Of a stretch of 41,768 nucleotides of DNA, positions 1 through 8,573 are shown in pieces (position 1 is the first letter of the stretch; every line of letters starts with the position of its first letter). The translations under genes and the position numbers were made by a program. The notes beneath the pieces were generated by a model. The model saw only the letters and a list, made by a program, of their open reading frames with translations, was not told where the DNA came from and searched no databases. Origin of the DNA: Rhodosalinus sp046542825 (lineage in GTDB: Bacteria > Pseudomonadota > Alphaproteobacteria > Rhodobacterales > Rhodobacteraceae); the NCBI RefSeq assembly GCF_046542825.1, contig NZ_JBKHAQ010000011.1, forward strand, positions 1 to 41,768. The letters run 5' to 3'.

Positions 1-522
1 CTGCAGGGCGTGAAGATCAACGACAAGCACATCGAGGTGATCGTCCGCCAGATGCTGCAGAAGTGGGAGATCCTCGACTCCGGCGAGACCACGCTGCTCA
101 AGGGCGAGCATGTCGACAAGGCCGAACTGGAGGCGGCGAACGCCAAGGCAGAGGCAAAGGGCGGCCGCCCCGCGCAGGCCGAGCCGATCCTGCTGGGCAT
201 CACCAAGGCCTCGCTGCAGACCCGCAGCTTCATCTCCGCGGCGTCGTTCCAGGAAACGACGCGGGTGCTGACCGAGGCGGCGGTGCAGGGCAAGCGCGAC
301 AAGCTCGTGGGCCTGAAGGAGAACGTGATCGTCGGGCGGCTTATCCCTGCCGGCACGGGCGGGGCAACGCAGCGGGTGCGCCGCATCGCGCAGGAGCGCG
401 ACAACGTCGTCATCGAGGCGCGGCGGGAACAGGCCGAGGCCGCCGCGGCCCTGGCGGCGCCCGGCGACGGGGCGGCCGACGCGGATTTCTTCGTCGAAAC
501 GCCGGAAAGCCGCGAGGAGTGA
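1..522 (+). CDS. rpoC: RNA polymerase beta' subunit, C-terminal end (partial)
   Basis: This is the 3' end of the gene for the largest RNA polymerase subunit; the 5' part lies outside the window and the frame is open from base 1. The visible 173 residues contain the conserved beta' C-terminal stretch KINDKHIEVIVRQML, then the segment around LLGITKASLQTRSFISAASF and the ending TTRVLTEAAVQGKRDKLVGLKENVIVGRLIPAGTG, cut here only for length. The tail beyond this is Ala/Glu rich, as is common in alphaproteobacterial RpoC. It is followed within 45 bases by a strong intrinsic terminator, so the rpoBC transcript ends here. The identification rests on direct recognition of these conserved segments and is very secure. 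Confidence 0.97.
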   Translation: MQGVKINDKHIEVIVRQMLQKWEILDSGETTLLKGEHVDKAELEAANAKAEAKGGRPAQAEPILLGITKASLQTRSFISAASFQETTRVLTEAAVQGKRDKLVGLKENVIVGRLIPAGTGGATQRVRRIAQERDNVVIEARREQAEAAAALAAPGDGAADADFFVETPESREE

Positions 523-565
523 GCGCCGGCGACCGACGTTCGCGGACGTTCTGAGCGCAAGGCAG

Positions 566-599
566 GCGGCGGTGATCCGGGTGATCGCCGCCGCTTTTT
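566..599 (+). terminator. Intrinsic terminator of the rpoBC operon
   Basis: A 12-bp stem (566-577 pairing with 583-594, one G-U pair) encloses the loop CGGGT and is followed directly by TTTTT (595-599). This is the classic factor-independent terminator form and lies 44 bases after the rpoC stop codon. Confidence 0.93.
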
Positions 600-694
600 C
601 GTCTCGGCCCGTCTGCCACGCGCGTGACGGGGTCTCCCGCGCTCGTGATGGAACGGCACGGGGGCCATGGCGTTCCGATCCGGAAGGAGGGCCA

Positions 695-1930
695 ATGATG
701 TTCCGCAACCGCGATTTCCCGATCCTTGCCGCCTGTGTCGCCGCCAGCGCCGGGGCCACACCGCTCATCGCACAGGAGCGACACGAGTGGGGCGCGCGCA
801 ATTCGGACCACGCGCCGCTCTACGACGCGCAGTTTCGCGCGCCGCTGGTCGTCTCGGAGGTCACGCCCGAAACGGAGGTTCTGGCAGACGATCTCGAACA
901 TCCCTGGGCGATCGCCGCCCTGCCGGAGGACGACGGTTTCCTGGTCACCGAACGGCCCGGGCGGCTGCGTCACCTCGCTTCGGACGGCACGCTGTCCGAT
1001 CCGGTCGCCGGCGTGCCGGAGGTCGAGAACCGCCCGCAGCGATCGGGCGGCACGCCGCAGGCCGGCCTGATGGACGTCAAGCCGGGCCCGGATTTCGCCA
1101 CGTCGCGGATGGTCTACCTGACCTACGCGAAACCGGTGGGCGACGGCCAGTCGGCCACGGCCGCCGCGCGCGGGCGGCTGTCCGAAGACATGACGCGGCT
1201 CGAGGATGTCGAGGACATCTGGGTGCAGGAACCCGCCTCGTCCGTGCGGATGCACTATGGCAGCCGGATCGTCTTTGACGGGGCGGGGCATGCCTTCGTC
1301 ACGACCGGCGAGCATTTCACCCAGGACGAGCGCGAGCTTGCGCAGGATCTGGATACCGGACACGGCAAGGTGATCCGCATCGAACTCGATGGCGACATCC
1401 CTGACACGAATCCCTTCGCCGGCCAGGACGACGCGCGCGACGCGATCTGGTCCTACGGCCATCGCAACGTGCAGGGCGCCGCGATGATCGGCGAGCAGCT
1501 CTGGGTGGTTGAACACGGCCCCGCGGGAGGCGACGAGTTGAATCTCGTGCTGCCGGCACGAAACTACGGCTGGCCGGAGGTGAGCTACGGCGTGCAGTAT
1601 TCCGGCGGCGCCGTCGGCTCGGGCGAGCCGCGACAGCCGGGGTTCGAGGAGCCGATCTATTTCTGGGATCCGGTGATCGCGCCGGGCGACATGACGGTGC
1701 ACGCGGGAGCGCAGTTCGAGAACTGGAACGGCGATCTGCTGATTGCCGGGCTGGTGGCCAGCGGGATCGTGCGGCTTGCGCTGAACGGCCCGATGGTGAC
1801 GGAAGAGGAGCGGATCCTGACCGACTTCGGCCGGGTGCGTGACATCGAGATGCTTGCCGACGGCAGCTTCGTCTTCGCCACGGACTATGCGGACGGGCGC
1901 ATCGTGCGCGTGACGGAGCGCGACGGCTGA
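695..1930 (+). CDS. Secreted PQQ-dependent aldose sugar dehydrogenase (YliI/Asd family)
   Basis: The product is a soluble beta-propeller oxidoreductase of the glucose/sorbosone dehydrogenase family, expected to oxidise aldoses in the periplasm with PQQ. The N-terminus (MMFRNRDFPILAACVAASAG, then ATPLIAQ) is a plausible signal peptide. Family landmarks are the opening HPWAIAALPEDDGFLVTERPG, the central YGHRNVQG, the EHGPAGGDELN segment and NYGWPEVSYGVQYSGG, followed by the closing blades. The length of 411 residues fits the family. The start at 695 is preceded by ggagg at 686-690; the frame is open further upstream to 572, but that extension has no ribosome binding site and would destroy the signal peptide. 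The gene stands alone between the rpoC terminator and a convergent glycosyltransferase. Its native sugar cannot be read from the sequence. Confidence 0.88.
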   Translation: MMFRNRDFPILAACVAASAGATPLIAQERHEWGARNSDHAPLYDAQFRAPLVVSEVTPETEVLADDLEHPWAIAALPEDDGFLVTERPGRLRHLASDGTLSDPVAGVPEVENRPQRSGGTPQAGLMDVKPGPDFATSRMVYLTYAKPVGDGQSATAAARGRLSEDMTRLEDVEDIWVQEPASSVRMHYGSRIVFDGAGHAFVTTGEHFTQDERELAQDLDTGHGKVIRIELDGDIPDTNPFAGQDDARDAIWSYGHRNVQGAAMIGEQLWVVEHGPAGGDELNLVLPARNYGWPEVSYGVQYSGGAVGSGEPRQPGFEEPIYFWDPVIAPGDMTVHAGAQFENWNGDLLIAGLVASGIVRLALNGPMVTEEERILTDFGRVRDIEMLADGSFVFATDYADGRIVRVTERDG

Positions 1931-1939
1931 CGCGGCGGC

Positions 1940-2002
1940 GAAGCGGTTTGCAAACCGCTTCAAGCCGCGCCTGCGCGGCTGAAGGGCCTTTCAAGGCCCT
2001 TC
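1940..2002. terminator. Three consecutive hairpins between convergent genes
   Basis: Three near-adjacent perfect palindromic stems follow the sugar dehydrogenase stop. The first is 1940-1961 (core AAGCGGTTTGCAAACCGCTT, no spacer), the second 1963-1980 (AGCCGCGC / GCGCGGCT, loop CT) and the third 1981-2002 (GAAGGGCCTT / AAGGCCCTTC, loop TC). The third overlaps the last codons and stop of the convergent glycosyltransferase. None has a clear T-tract. They probably act as a shared bidirectional transcript end. The first belongs to the same palindrome family as the one at 24789-24812. Confidence 0.7.
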
Positions 2003-2806
2003 GCTTGCTCCGAAGACCGCGCGCACCCGATCCGCGTCGATCGCAAAGCGCGCGCGAAGCTCCGCCTCGCCCGCGGCATCGAGCAGCGGCAGGTCGACCG
2101 GCTTCACATGCTTCTTCTGTCGCGAGTCGTTGTGATCGTTGTGCCCACGGACATACATCGCCTCATGCGTGAAGGTGACCGTCGGCATGAACTGGTTGAT
2201 CCGGTTGTGGGCGAAGTTCATCAACGTCAGCTTCACGCCCGGCTGAACCGCCGCGGCCTGCGCCACGCCCCAGTAGGGGGTCACCGTGGGTTCGGCGCGC
2301 ACCCCCTGCGCCGTCGGCCGCGCCAGCCAGCCGCGGTTCCAGTCGAAGCCCACCATGCGATGCGCTCTGGTCAGCGCGGCGCAGTCGGCGGCGGCCGCGC
2401 GGAGCGTCTCGACGAAGGTCACCGCGACCGCGTCGTCGTCGTCATGGCGGAACATCAGACAGGGGCGTCCGTCCCGCGCATCGTTGATCACCTCCTGGCA
2501 GACCTGCCGGTGGGGCCCCGGCGGACGCGCAACGATGCGGGCCTGGGGGAAATCCGCGACAAGGGATTTCAGCCGTGCGCGCAGGTATCGGGGCATCGCC
2601 TCGCCCACGAGGATGAGGAAGGTGAAGTCGGGGTCGGTCTGCGCCTTCAGCCCCGGCAGGCAGATCGTCTCGAAATGGCGGAATCGCTCCTCGATGCGCG
2701 CGGGCGCATAGAGATAGGCGATGCGTTCGGCAACCGAGCCGTGCTCGACCTGAAAACCGCCCTCGGCCGGATAGGAGAAGCGGCAGAAGCCGATGACCTG
2801 CACCAT
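1991..2806 (-). CDS. Putative glycosyltransferase (rhamnosyl-transferase-like family)
   Basis: The 271-residue product resembles the family annotated as putative rhamnosyl transferase, expected to move a sugar onto a cell-surface glycan. It opens with VQVIGFCRFSYPAEGGFQ, has the segment RFRHFETICLPGLKAQTDPDFTFLIL cut by family-typical spacing, an acidic run FRHDDDDAV near residue 146 that fits a metal/nucleotide-sugar (DxD-like) site, and HNRINQFMPTVTFTHEAMY. The ATG at 2806 was chosen because family similarity begins there; the open frame continues upstream to 3187 but that part looks non-coding. A weak aaggga lies upstream. No partner genes are adjacent, so acceptor and pathway are unknown. 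Confidence 0.68.
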   Translation of the reverse strand: MVQVIGFCRFSYPAEGGFQVEHGSVAERIAYLYAPARIEERFRHFETICLPGLKAQTDPDFTFLILVGEAMPRYLRARLKSLVADFPQARIVARPPGPHRQVCQEVINDARDGRPCLMFRHDDDDAVAVTFVETLRAAAADCAALTRAHRMVGFDWNRGWLARPTAQGVRAEPTVTPYWGVAQAAAVQPGVKLTLMNFAHNRINQFMPTVTFTHEAMYVRGHNDHNDSRQKKHVKPVDLPLLDAAGEAELRARFAIDADRVRAVFGASEGP

Positions 2807-3499
2807 CCGCCAGGGTTTCCCTTGCTGCCAGACCGGCGGGACCTTGCCGCGTCGCACGCGGCGAGGCAAGCGCGGGGAGGATCGTGCAGTGCCCCGGCCA
2901 TGCCAGGATTGCGTTGCGCGCTGTCGCGAACCCGCCCCGGTATCGGTTCGCGGACCCGGCACCGGGGCATAAGCGTCGGCTATGAGCTGATCCGTGTTCC
3001 GGCGCGACAGGGCGCGGGCTTGCAGCGGCGAAGCATCTGCGCCGTGCGCTGCCCCACTTTCGGCATACCGTGTCGTTCGGGAGAGGAAGGCCAATTCGAT
3101 CCACGACTGTCCGACGACAGTTCCCGCCGCGGCGCGCGCATTCTGCGGATCGAAGGTCCCCTCGATGGTCGTCGCACGCGGGGTCAATGCTTGATGCTCG
3201 GCGGCGCAGGATCAGGTGCGAAGCCGGCAGACGCCCCTTCGGCTGCGCTGCCTCCGGATCCTCCTCGGCGTGGCGGCCGAGGGTGACGGCGGCCACTGCC
3301 CAAACGCCCTTGGCCCCCAGCCCCTGCATCCCGTCGTGGGCGCGGGTCTCCAAGCTCTCCATCGGGCAAGTCGAGACCCTTGGCGGCACAGGCAGGAACC
3401 GCTTGACCGCCGAGCACCAGCGCAGCGCGTCGAGCATGTCCGTGCCGCTCCGGTCCTTCACGGTCACTGCGCAGCCGCGGTGACCGAGACGGGGCGCGA
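2807..3499. other. Intergenic stretch with no recognisable gene
   Basis: About 690 bases separate the glycosyltransferase start from the next small reading frame. Open frames exist on both strands because of the high GC content. The longest reverse one reaches back to 3467 and carries the peptide KGVWAVAAVTLGRHAEEDPE, but none matches a family I recognise and none has a convincing ribosome binding site. It may be decayed coding sequence. Confidence 0.4.
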
Positions 3500-3664
3500 G
3501 TGACGGATCGCTACGCCCGCGCGCAGCGCGAGTTGCTGGTCAGGCTGGCGGCGCGGCTGGAAGACCACGGGAAGGGCTTTGGCGAGGCGGCGCAGGTTCT
3601 GGACCTGCTTTCGGGGCTTTACGACCGTGCGGCGTTGACGGCGACCACCCATAGGCGGGAGTGA
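3500..3664 (+). CDS. Possible small protein of 54 residues, unknown function
   Basis: A GTG-initiated frame encodes a charged, mostly helical peptide: it begins MTDRYARAQRELLVRLAARL, continues with EDHGKGFGEAAQVLDLLSGL and ends YDRAALTATTHRRE. The composition (alternating Leu/Ala and Arg/Glu, no low-complexity shadow character) looks more protein-like than neighbouring open frames, but the ribosome binding site is poor and no family is recognised. It lies in the gap between the glycosyltransferase and the inositol phosphatase family gene. It could be chance or the surviving tail of a decayed gene. Confidence 0.3.
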   Translation: MTDRYARAQRELLVRLAARLEDHGKGFGEAAQVLDLLSGLYDRAALTATTHRRE

Positions 3665-3703
3665 CAGACGCGACAGCGCCCTTGCAGCGTGTGGCCGGCC
3701 AGC

Positions 3704-4537
3704 TCAGACGGCGACGGGACCGAATCGTTCCGCCAGCCGCGCCCAGCAGTCGGGCGAGGCGGCGGTCAGCAGGTAGCCCTCGCGCCGCGCGGCGGTATAG
3801 GGCGCGCCGTCGAGGAAGGCGGCGTAGCCGCCCGCCTGCCGGCAGAGCAGGACGCCAGCCGCATGGTCCCAGGGCTTCGGATCGACGCCGAGGCAGAAGT
3901 CGGCGTGCCCCTGCGCGAGCAGCCTGTATTCATGCGCCGAGCAGCGCAGCGAGGTGGCGCGGCGGAACTCGGGGAACAGGGCCGCGACGGCCGGGCGCCG
4001 GTCCTCCGGCACGAGCGACAGGGGCACGAAGCCGGACATCTCCGCGATCTCGCGCGCGGGCCCCATGCGCAGCGGGCGGTGGGGTCGGCCAGGCCGTTCC
4101 AGCCGCGTGGGCCGGTCCTCTGCCGCGCTGATCCAGTCGTCGCAGACGGGATCGTGGATCATCGCCCAGACCGGCTCGCCAAACCGGCAGGCGGCGAGGA
4201 TCACGCCGAAGAGCGGCAGGCCGCGGGCGAAGTTCCAGGTTCCGTCCACCGGATCGACGATGAAGGACAGTTCTGCCTCCGCGATGCGGTCGGGCAGGGA
4301 CCGGTCGGCCTCTGCCGCCTCCTCGCCCACGATCAGCGCCTCGGGAAAGAGCGCCCCCAGCCCGCGCGCGATCATCGCCTCGGCGGCGGTGTCGGCCTGG
4401 GTGACAAGGTCGTCGGGGCCGGATTTCGCGGTGACCTCCGCCTCTGACAGGGCGCGGAAACGCGGCAGGATCTCGGTCCGCGCGGCGCGGCGGATCAGGT
4501 TGACGATCTGCGCCTCGCGGGCGGGGGTGAAGGGCAT
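3704..4537 (-). CDS. Inositol-monophosphatase-family phosphatase (histidinol-phosphatase/HisN-like)
   Basis: The product (277 residues) is a Mg-dependent phosphomonoesterase of the IMPase superfamily, acting on a small phosphorylated compound such as inositol phosphate or histidinol phosphate. The metal-site motifs are in order: PDDLVTQAD (41-49), GEEAAE (71-76), the signature DPVDGTWNFARG beginning at residue 95, and PWDHAAG near residue 220. These contribute the usual Glu and Asp metal ligands, so the enzyme should be active. The ATG at 4537 was chosen because homology starts close to it; the longer upstream open frame is unlike the family. The gene ends 56 bases from the upstream ABC permease and is transcribed in the same direction, so it may be co-transcribed. 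The exact substrate cannot be told from sequence. Confidence 0.85.
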   Translation of the reverse strand: MPFTPAREAQIVNLIRRAARTEILPRFRALSEAEVTAKSGPDDLVTQADTAAEAMIARGLGALFPEALIVGEEAAEADRSLPDRIAEAELSFIVDPVDGTWNFARGLPLFGVILAACRFGEPVWAMIHDPVCDDWISAAEDRPTRLERPGRPHRPLRMGPAREIAEMSGFVPLSLVPEDRRPAVAALFPEFRRATSLRCSAHEYRLLAQGHADFCLGVDPKPWDHAAGVLLCRQAGGYAAFLDGAPYTAARREGYLLTAASPDCWARLAERFGPVAV

Positions 4538-4592
4538 CGGCGGCTCCCTGGCTGCGGGCCGCATGTGCCAGCCACGCAGCAGAGCGGCAAGT

Positions 4593-7121
4593 CTATTCGC
4601 GGGCGCGCAGCACCTGTGCAGGTCGCGCCGCCAGCGGCCGCCAGGCGAAGGCGAGCGTGGCCCCCAGCGTGGCCAGGACACCGCCGGCGACGATGACAAG
4701 CGCGGAGGACCAGATCACGGCAAAATCCGTCTCCATCACGAAATGCGTGACCGCCCAGCCGCCGCCGATGCCGGCGGCCAGGGCCACCGCCGCCGCACCC
4801 GCGCCGATCAGCGCCGCGCGCAACGCGAAACTCATGAGGATCCGCGCCCGCGCCGCGCCCAGCGTCTTGAGCACCGCGGCCTCGTAGGTGCGCGCGCCCT
4901 CGCCGGCCGCGGCGGCGCCGATCAGCACCAGAAAGCCCACCAGAAGGGTCGCGGAAGCGCCCCAGGCGGTGGCAGAGGCGATGCCTGCCAGCAGGTCGGA
5001 GACCCGGTCGATCGCGTCGCGCACCCGGATCGCCGTGATGTTCGGATAGGCCGAGGCAAGGTCGCGCAGGATCGCCGCCTCTGACGAATCGTCGGCATAG
5101 ACGGTGGCGATGAAGCTGTGCGGCGCGGCCTCCAGCGCAGAGGGATTCATCGCCATGATGAAGCCGATGCCGGCGGTCGAGAAGTCCACGACGCGGAAAT
5201 TGGCGACCTCCGCCGTGATCTCGCGGCCAAGGATGTTGACGGTCAGCGTGTCGCCCAGTTGCAGCCCGATCTCGGCGGCCTCCTCGGCGGCGAAGCTCAC
5301 CAGCGGCGGTCCGTCGTAGTCCTCGGGCCACCAGTCGCCCTCGGTGATGACCGTGTCCTCGGGCGGGGCGGCGGAATAGGTCACGCCGCGGTCGCCCTGG
5401 ATCACCCAGTGGCCGCCCGCGACCTCCGATGCCGGCTGCCCGTTGATCCGGGTGATGACGCCGCGCAGCATCGGCGCGCTGTCCACTTGCGACACCGCCG
5501 GATCCTCCATCAGCCGCTCGCGGAAGCCCGGCATCTGGTCCTTCTGGATGTCCACGAAGAAGTAGCTGGGCGCCACGTCCGGCAGATCGCGGTCGATGGC
5601 GGCGCGCAGGTTGCCGTCGATCTGCCCGATCGCCGCCAGCACCGACAGGCCCAGGCCCAGCGACAGCATCACCGGCGCCACGGCGCCCCGCCGCGCGCCG
5701 ATCGCGTCGAGCGCCCAACGCAGCGCCGCCCGGCCCCGCGCCGCCCGGACGCCGCGTCGTGCGAGCCAGCGCAGCCCCTCCGCCGCGAGCGCGAGCAGCA
5801 CCAGCGCCGCCGCGATCCCGCCCGCCGTCCAGAGCGTCAGTTCCGCATTGCCCGAGAACCAGACCGCGAGGCCCAGGAGCGCCGCGATCAGCGCGACCGT
5901 CGCCACGACGAAACGCGCCGCGGGCAGGGCGCGCGCGCCCTCCAGCGCGTCGCGGAAAAGGGTTGCCGCGCGCACCTCTTCCGTTCGCGCAAGCGGCCAG
6001 AGCGTGAAGATCAGCGCGGTGAGCACGCCGTAAAGCGCGGCCTCGACAAGCGGTCCGGGGTAAAGGCCGAAGCGTGCAGGCACCGGCAGCCGCGCCTCGA
6101 TCAGCGGCGCGAAGGCCAGCGGCACCAGCGCCCCCAGCAGCAGCCCGATGAAGATGCCCAGTGCCGCCAGCGCCCCGATCTGGATGAAGTAGGTGCGAAA
6201 TACCGTCGCCCGGTCCGCGCCCAGCGTGCGCAGCGTGGCGATCACGCCGGTCTTTTCGGCCAGGTAGGCGCGCACGGCGGCCGACACGCCGATGCCCCCA
6301 ACGGCAAGGCCCGACAGCCCCACCAGCACCAGAAAGGCGCCCAGCCTGTCCACGAACTCCGCGATCCCCGGCGCGCCGTTGCGCGCATCGCGCCAGCGCA
6401 GCCCCGATTCCTCGAAGCGGTCGAGCGCCTCGGCGCGCAGCGCGTCGAGATCCGTGTCCGCCGGCAGGTCGAGCCGGTATTTCGTGGAAAAGAGCGTGCC
6501 CGGCGCGATCAGCCCCGAATCGGCCAGGGCCGCGGTGGGCACCAGCGTCCGGGGGCCCAGACCGAACCCGTCGCCCGCCGCGTCGGGCTCGCGCGCGAGG
6601 AGTGCGGTCAACACGAAGTCCTGCGTGCCAAGGCGGAAGCGGTCGCCCGGGGAGAGGCCCAGCCGGTCGGCCAGCACCCGCTCCATCACCCCGCCGGGCA
6701 GGTCGCCCTCACCGGCGAAGGCGGTCTCCAGCCCCATCTCGGGCTCCAGCACCACCTCGCCCACCAGCGGATAGGCGTCATCCACCGCCTTGACCTGCGT
6801 CAGCGCGCGCTCGGTCTCTTCCCCCCGCTCGACCACGGCCATCGAGCGGAAATCGACCACCTCCGAGACCGCGTTCGCCGCGTCCTCGAAGAACGCGCGC
6901 TCCTGTTCCGTGGCGAATCGATAGGTGAATTCAGCCTCCGCGTCCCCGCCCAGCAGGACGGCGCCCTCGGCGGCCAGCCCGCCCTCGATCGCCGCGCGGA
7001 TGCTGCCCACGCCCGCGATGGCCGCGACGCCCAGCGCAAGGCAGGCCAGGAAGATGCGAAAGCCCCGCAGGCCCCCGCGCAACTCGCGCCGCGCGATGCG
7101 GGCCGCGGCGGGCCAGCTCAT
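4593..7121 (-). CDS. ABC transporter permease, FtsX/YbbP family
   Basis: This 842-residue membrane protein is the permease of an ABC system of the MacB/FtsX type, like E. coli YbbP. It has an N-terminal transmembrane segment (RIFLACLALGVAAIAGVGSI) followed by a large extracytoplasmic domain of about 200 residues. Three transmembrane helices follow around residues 255-370, two more near 405-450, then a second extracytoplasmic domain and three C-terminal helices (from ATLLVGFLVLIGAAAAGEGA onward). This doubled FtsX arrangement is typical of the family. Its start overlaps the stop of the ATPase gene by 4 bases, indicating translational coupling. Relatives are proposed to extract lipids or lipoproteins from the inner membrane; the cargo here is unknown. 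Confidence 0.88.
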   Translation of the reverse strand: MSWPAAARIARRELRGGLRGFRIFLACLALGVAAIAGVGSIRAAIEGGLAAEGAVLLGGDAEAEFTYRFATEQERAFFEDAANAVSEVVDFRSMAVVERGEETERALTQVKAVDDAYPLVGEVVLEPEMGLETAFAGEGDLPGGVMERVLADRLGLSPGDRFRLGTQDFVLTALLAREPDAAGDGFGLGPRTLVPTAALADSGLIAPGTLFSTKYRLDLPADTDLDALRAEALDRFEESGLRWRDARNGAPGIAEFVDRLGAFLVLVGLSGLAVGGIGVSAAVRAYLAEKTGVIATLRTLGADRATVFRTYFIQIGALAALGIFIGLLLGALVPLAFAPLIEARLPVPARFGLYPGPLVEAALYGVLTALIFTLWPLARTEEVRAATLFRDALEGARALPAARFVVATVALIAALLGLAVWFSGNAELTLWTAGGIAAALVLLALAAEGLRWLARRGVRAARGRAALRWALDAIGARRGAVAPVMLSLGLGLSVLAAIGQIDGNLRAAIDRDLPDVAPSYFFVDIQKDQMPGFRERLMEDPAVSQVDSAPMLRGVITRINGQPASEVAGGHWVIQGDRGVTYSAAPPEDTVITEGDWWPEDYDGPPLVSFAAEEAAEIGLQLGDTLTVNILGREITAEVANFRVVDFSTAGIGFIMAMNPSALEAAPHSFIATVYADDSSEAAILRDLASAYPNITAIRVRDAIDRVSDLLAGIASATAWGASATLLVGFLVLIGAAAAGEGARTYEAAVLKTLGAARARILMSFALRAALIGAGAAAVALAAGIGGGWAVTHFVMETDFAVIWSSALVIVAGGVLATLGATLAFAWRPLAARPAQVLRARE

Positions 7122-7810
7122 TCCGCGGCCTCGCGCGCGTCCTCCGCGATCCGTCCGTCGGCCAGCGGCACGACCCGGTCGCAGCGCGCGGCCAGTTCGC
7201 GCGCGTGGGTCACCAGCACCAGCGTCGCGCCGTGCCGGTCACGCAGGCCGAAGAGCAGATCGACGATCGCCTCGCCCGTCGCGCTGTCCAGGTTGCCGGT
7301 GGGCTCGTCTGCCAGCAGGATCGCGGGCCGCGGCGCGGCGGCCCGCGCCAGCGCCACGCGCTGCTGCTCGCCCCCCGACATCTGCGAGGGGTAATGGTCC
7401 GCCCGGTGGCCCAGCCCCATCGCCTCGAGCTCGGCCTGCGCCCGGTCGAAGGCATCGCGGTGGCCGGCCAGCTCCAGCGGCGTCGCCACGTTCTCCAGCG
7501 CCGTCATCGTGGGGATCAGGTGGAAGGACTGAAAGACCACGCCCATGTGATCGCGACGGAAGCGCGCCAGCGCGTCCTCGCCCATCGTGGTCAGGTCGCG
7601 GCCAAGGGCTTCGACCGATCCGCTGGTGGCGCGCTCCAGCCCGCCCATCAGCATCAGCAGCGAGGATTTGCCCGAGCCCGAGGGCCCCACAAGCCCCACC
7701 GTCTCGCCGCGCGCGATGTCCAGCGAGATGCCATGCAGGATTTCCACCGGCCCGGCATTGCCAGCAAGCGTCAGGGTGACATCTTCGAGAGTCAGAACGG
7801 GATCGGTCAT
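7118..7810 (-). CDS. ABC transporter ATP-binding protein, YbbA/LolD-like
   Basis: The 230-residue ATPase powers the adjacent YbbP-like permease. It shows Walker A GPSGSGKSS (42-50), the Q-loop segment VVFQSFHLIP (91-100), the ABC signature MSGGEQQRVALARA starting at residue 144, Walker B ILLADEP (164-170) and an H-loop in VLVTHAREL. This pattern and length match the MacB/LolD/YbbA subgroup of exporters rather than importers. The gene is first of a two-gene unit with the permease, and its start codon lies only 15 bases from that of the divergently transcribed TesA-like esterase. In E. coli and many proteobacteria ybbA-ybbP is likewise divergent from tesA, which supports orthology. Confidence 0.92.
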   Translation of the reverse strand: MTDPVLTLEDVTLTLAGNAGPVEILHGISLDIARGETVGLVGPSGSGKSSLLMLMGGLERATSGSVEALGRDLTTMGEDALARFRRDHMGVVFQSFHLIPTMTALENVATPLELAGHRDAFDRAQAELEAMGLGHRADHYPSQMSGGEQQRVALARAAAPRPAILLADEPTGNLDSATGEAIVDLLFGLRDRHGATLVLVTHARELAARCDRVVPLADGRIAEDAREAAE

Positions 7811-7825
7811 GAAAGGGTCCGGGTG

Positions 7826-8503
7826 ATGCTGACGAACCTCTCATATGGGCCGCGGCTGCGCGAAGCCAAGGCGCTTGCCGCCGCGCTCTTCCTGCTCGCC
7901 ACGCCGGCCACCGCGCAGGAGGTCACGCTGGTCGCGCTGGGCGACAGCCTGACGCAGGGCTACGGCCTGCCGGAGGACGAAGGCTTCGTCGCGCAGATGC
8001 AGGACTGGCTCGATGCGCAGGACGCCGAGGTGAGCCTCGTCAACGCCGGCGTCTCGGGCGACACCACCGCAGGCGGCCTTGCCCGCGTCGAGTGGTCGCT
8101 GACCGACGAGGTGGACGGCATGATCGTGGCGCTGGGCGGCAACGACCTGTTGCGCGGCATCGACCCCGCCGTCAGCCGCACGAACCTGCGCGGCATCCTC
8201 GAGGCGGCGGAAGGCCGCGACCTGCCCGTGCTGCTGGTGGGGCTAGAGGCCACCGGCAACTACGGCCCCGACTACAAGGACGCCTTCGACGCGATGTATC
8301 CCGACCTCGCCGCGGAGTTCGACACGCTCTACGCGGAAAACTTCCTCGCGCCGCTGGCAGAGGATGGAGAACCGGCCACCGCGCGCCGCTTTTTGCAGGC
8401 GGACGGCATCCACCCGAACGCAAAGGGCGTTGCACGCATCGTCGAGGCGCTGGGCCCGCGCGTCCTGGACCTCGCGCAGGCCGCCCGCGCGGGGGACAGC
8501 TAG
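7826..8503 (+). CDS. tesA: SGNH-hydrolase esterase / acyl-CoA thioesterase I (TesA-like)
   Basis: This is a secreted GDSL/SGNH hydrolase that cleaves aryl esters, lysophospholipids or acyl thioesters in the periplasm. A signal peptide is visible (ALAAALFLLATPATAQ). Block I is ALGDSLTQGYG with the nucleophile Ser41, block II has the Gly of NAGVSGDT, block III is ALGGNDLL, and block V DGIHPNAKG supplies the catalytic Asp and His near residue 197. ATG 7826 was chosen as it directly precedes the signal peptide; a GTG three bases upstream is an equal alternative, and the open frame further upstream is antisense to the ATPase gene. The divergent ybbAB-like pair is its conserved neighbour. The length of 225 residues fits. 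Confidence 0.92.
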   Translation: MLTNLSYGPRLREAKALAAALFLLATPATAQEVTLVALGDSLTQGYGLPEDEGFVAQMQDWLDAQDAEVSLVNAGVSGDTTAGGLARVEWSLTDEVDGMIVALGGNDLLRGIDPAVSRTNLRGILEAAEGRDLPVLLVGLEATGNYGPDYKDAFDAMYPDLAAEFDTLYAENFLAPLAEDGEPATARRFLQADGIHPNAKGVARIVEALGPRVLDLAQAARAGDS

Positions 8504-8526
8504 CAGGAAACGGGGTGAAACGAAAA

Positions 8527-8551
8527 CGGGCCGCCCCCAGGGAGCGGCCCG
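8527..8551 (-). terminator. Intrinsic terminator of the cold-shock gene
   Basis: An 8-bp perfect stem (CGGGCCGC at 8527-8534 with GCGGCCCG at 8544-8551) is followed on the minus strand by ttttcgttt. It lies 22 bases past the cold-shock gene stop and can also block read-through from the convergent tesA gene. Confidence 0.82.
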
Positions 8552-8573
8552 CCAGACAGTATGTGAACCCGGC

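Noticed and set aside
2442..3467. A 341-residue minus-strand reading frame upstream of the glycosyltransferase
   Set aside because: Its 3' half is a shadow of the glycosyltransferase in another frame; the 5' half matches nothing I recognise.
5118..7394. A 758-residue plus-strand open frame opposite the ABC permease
   Set aside because: Arg/Gln/His-rich shadow composition, no ribosome binding site, and the opposite strand encodes a clear FtsX-type permease.
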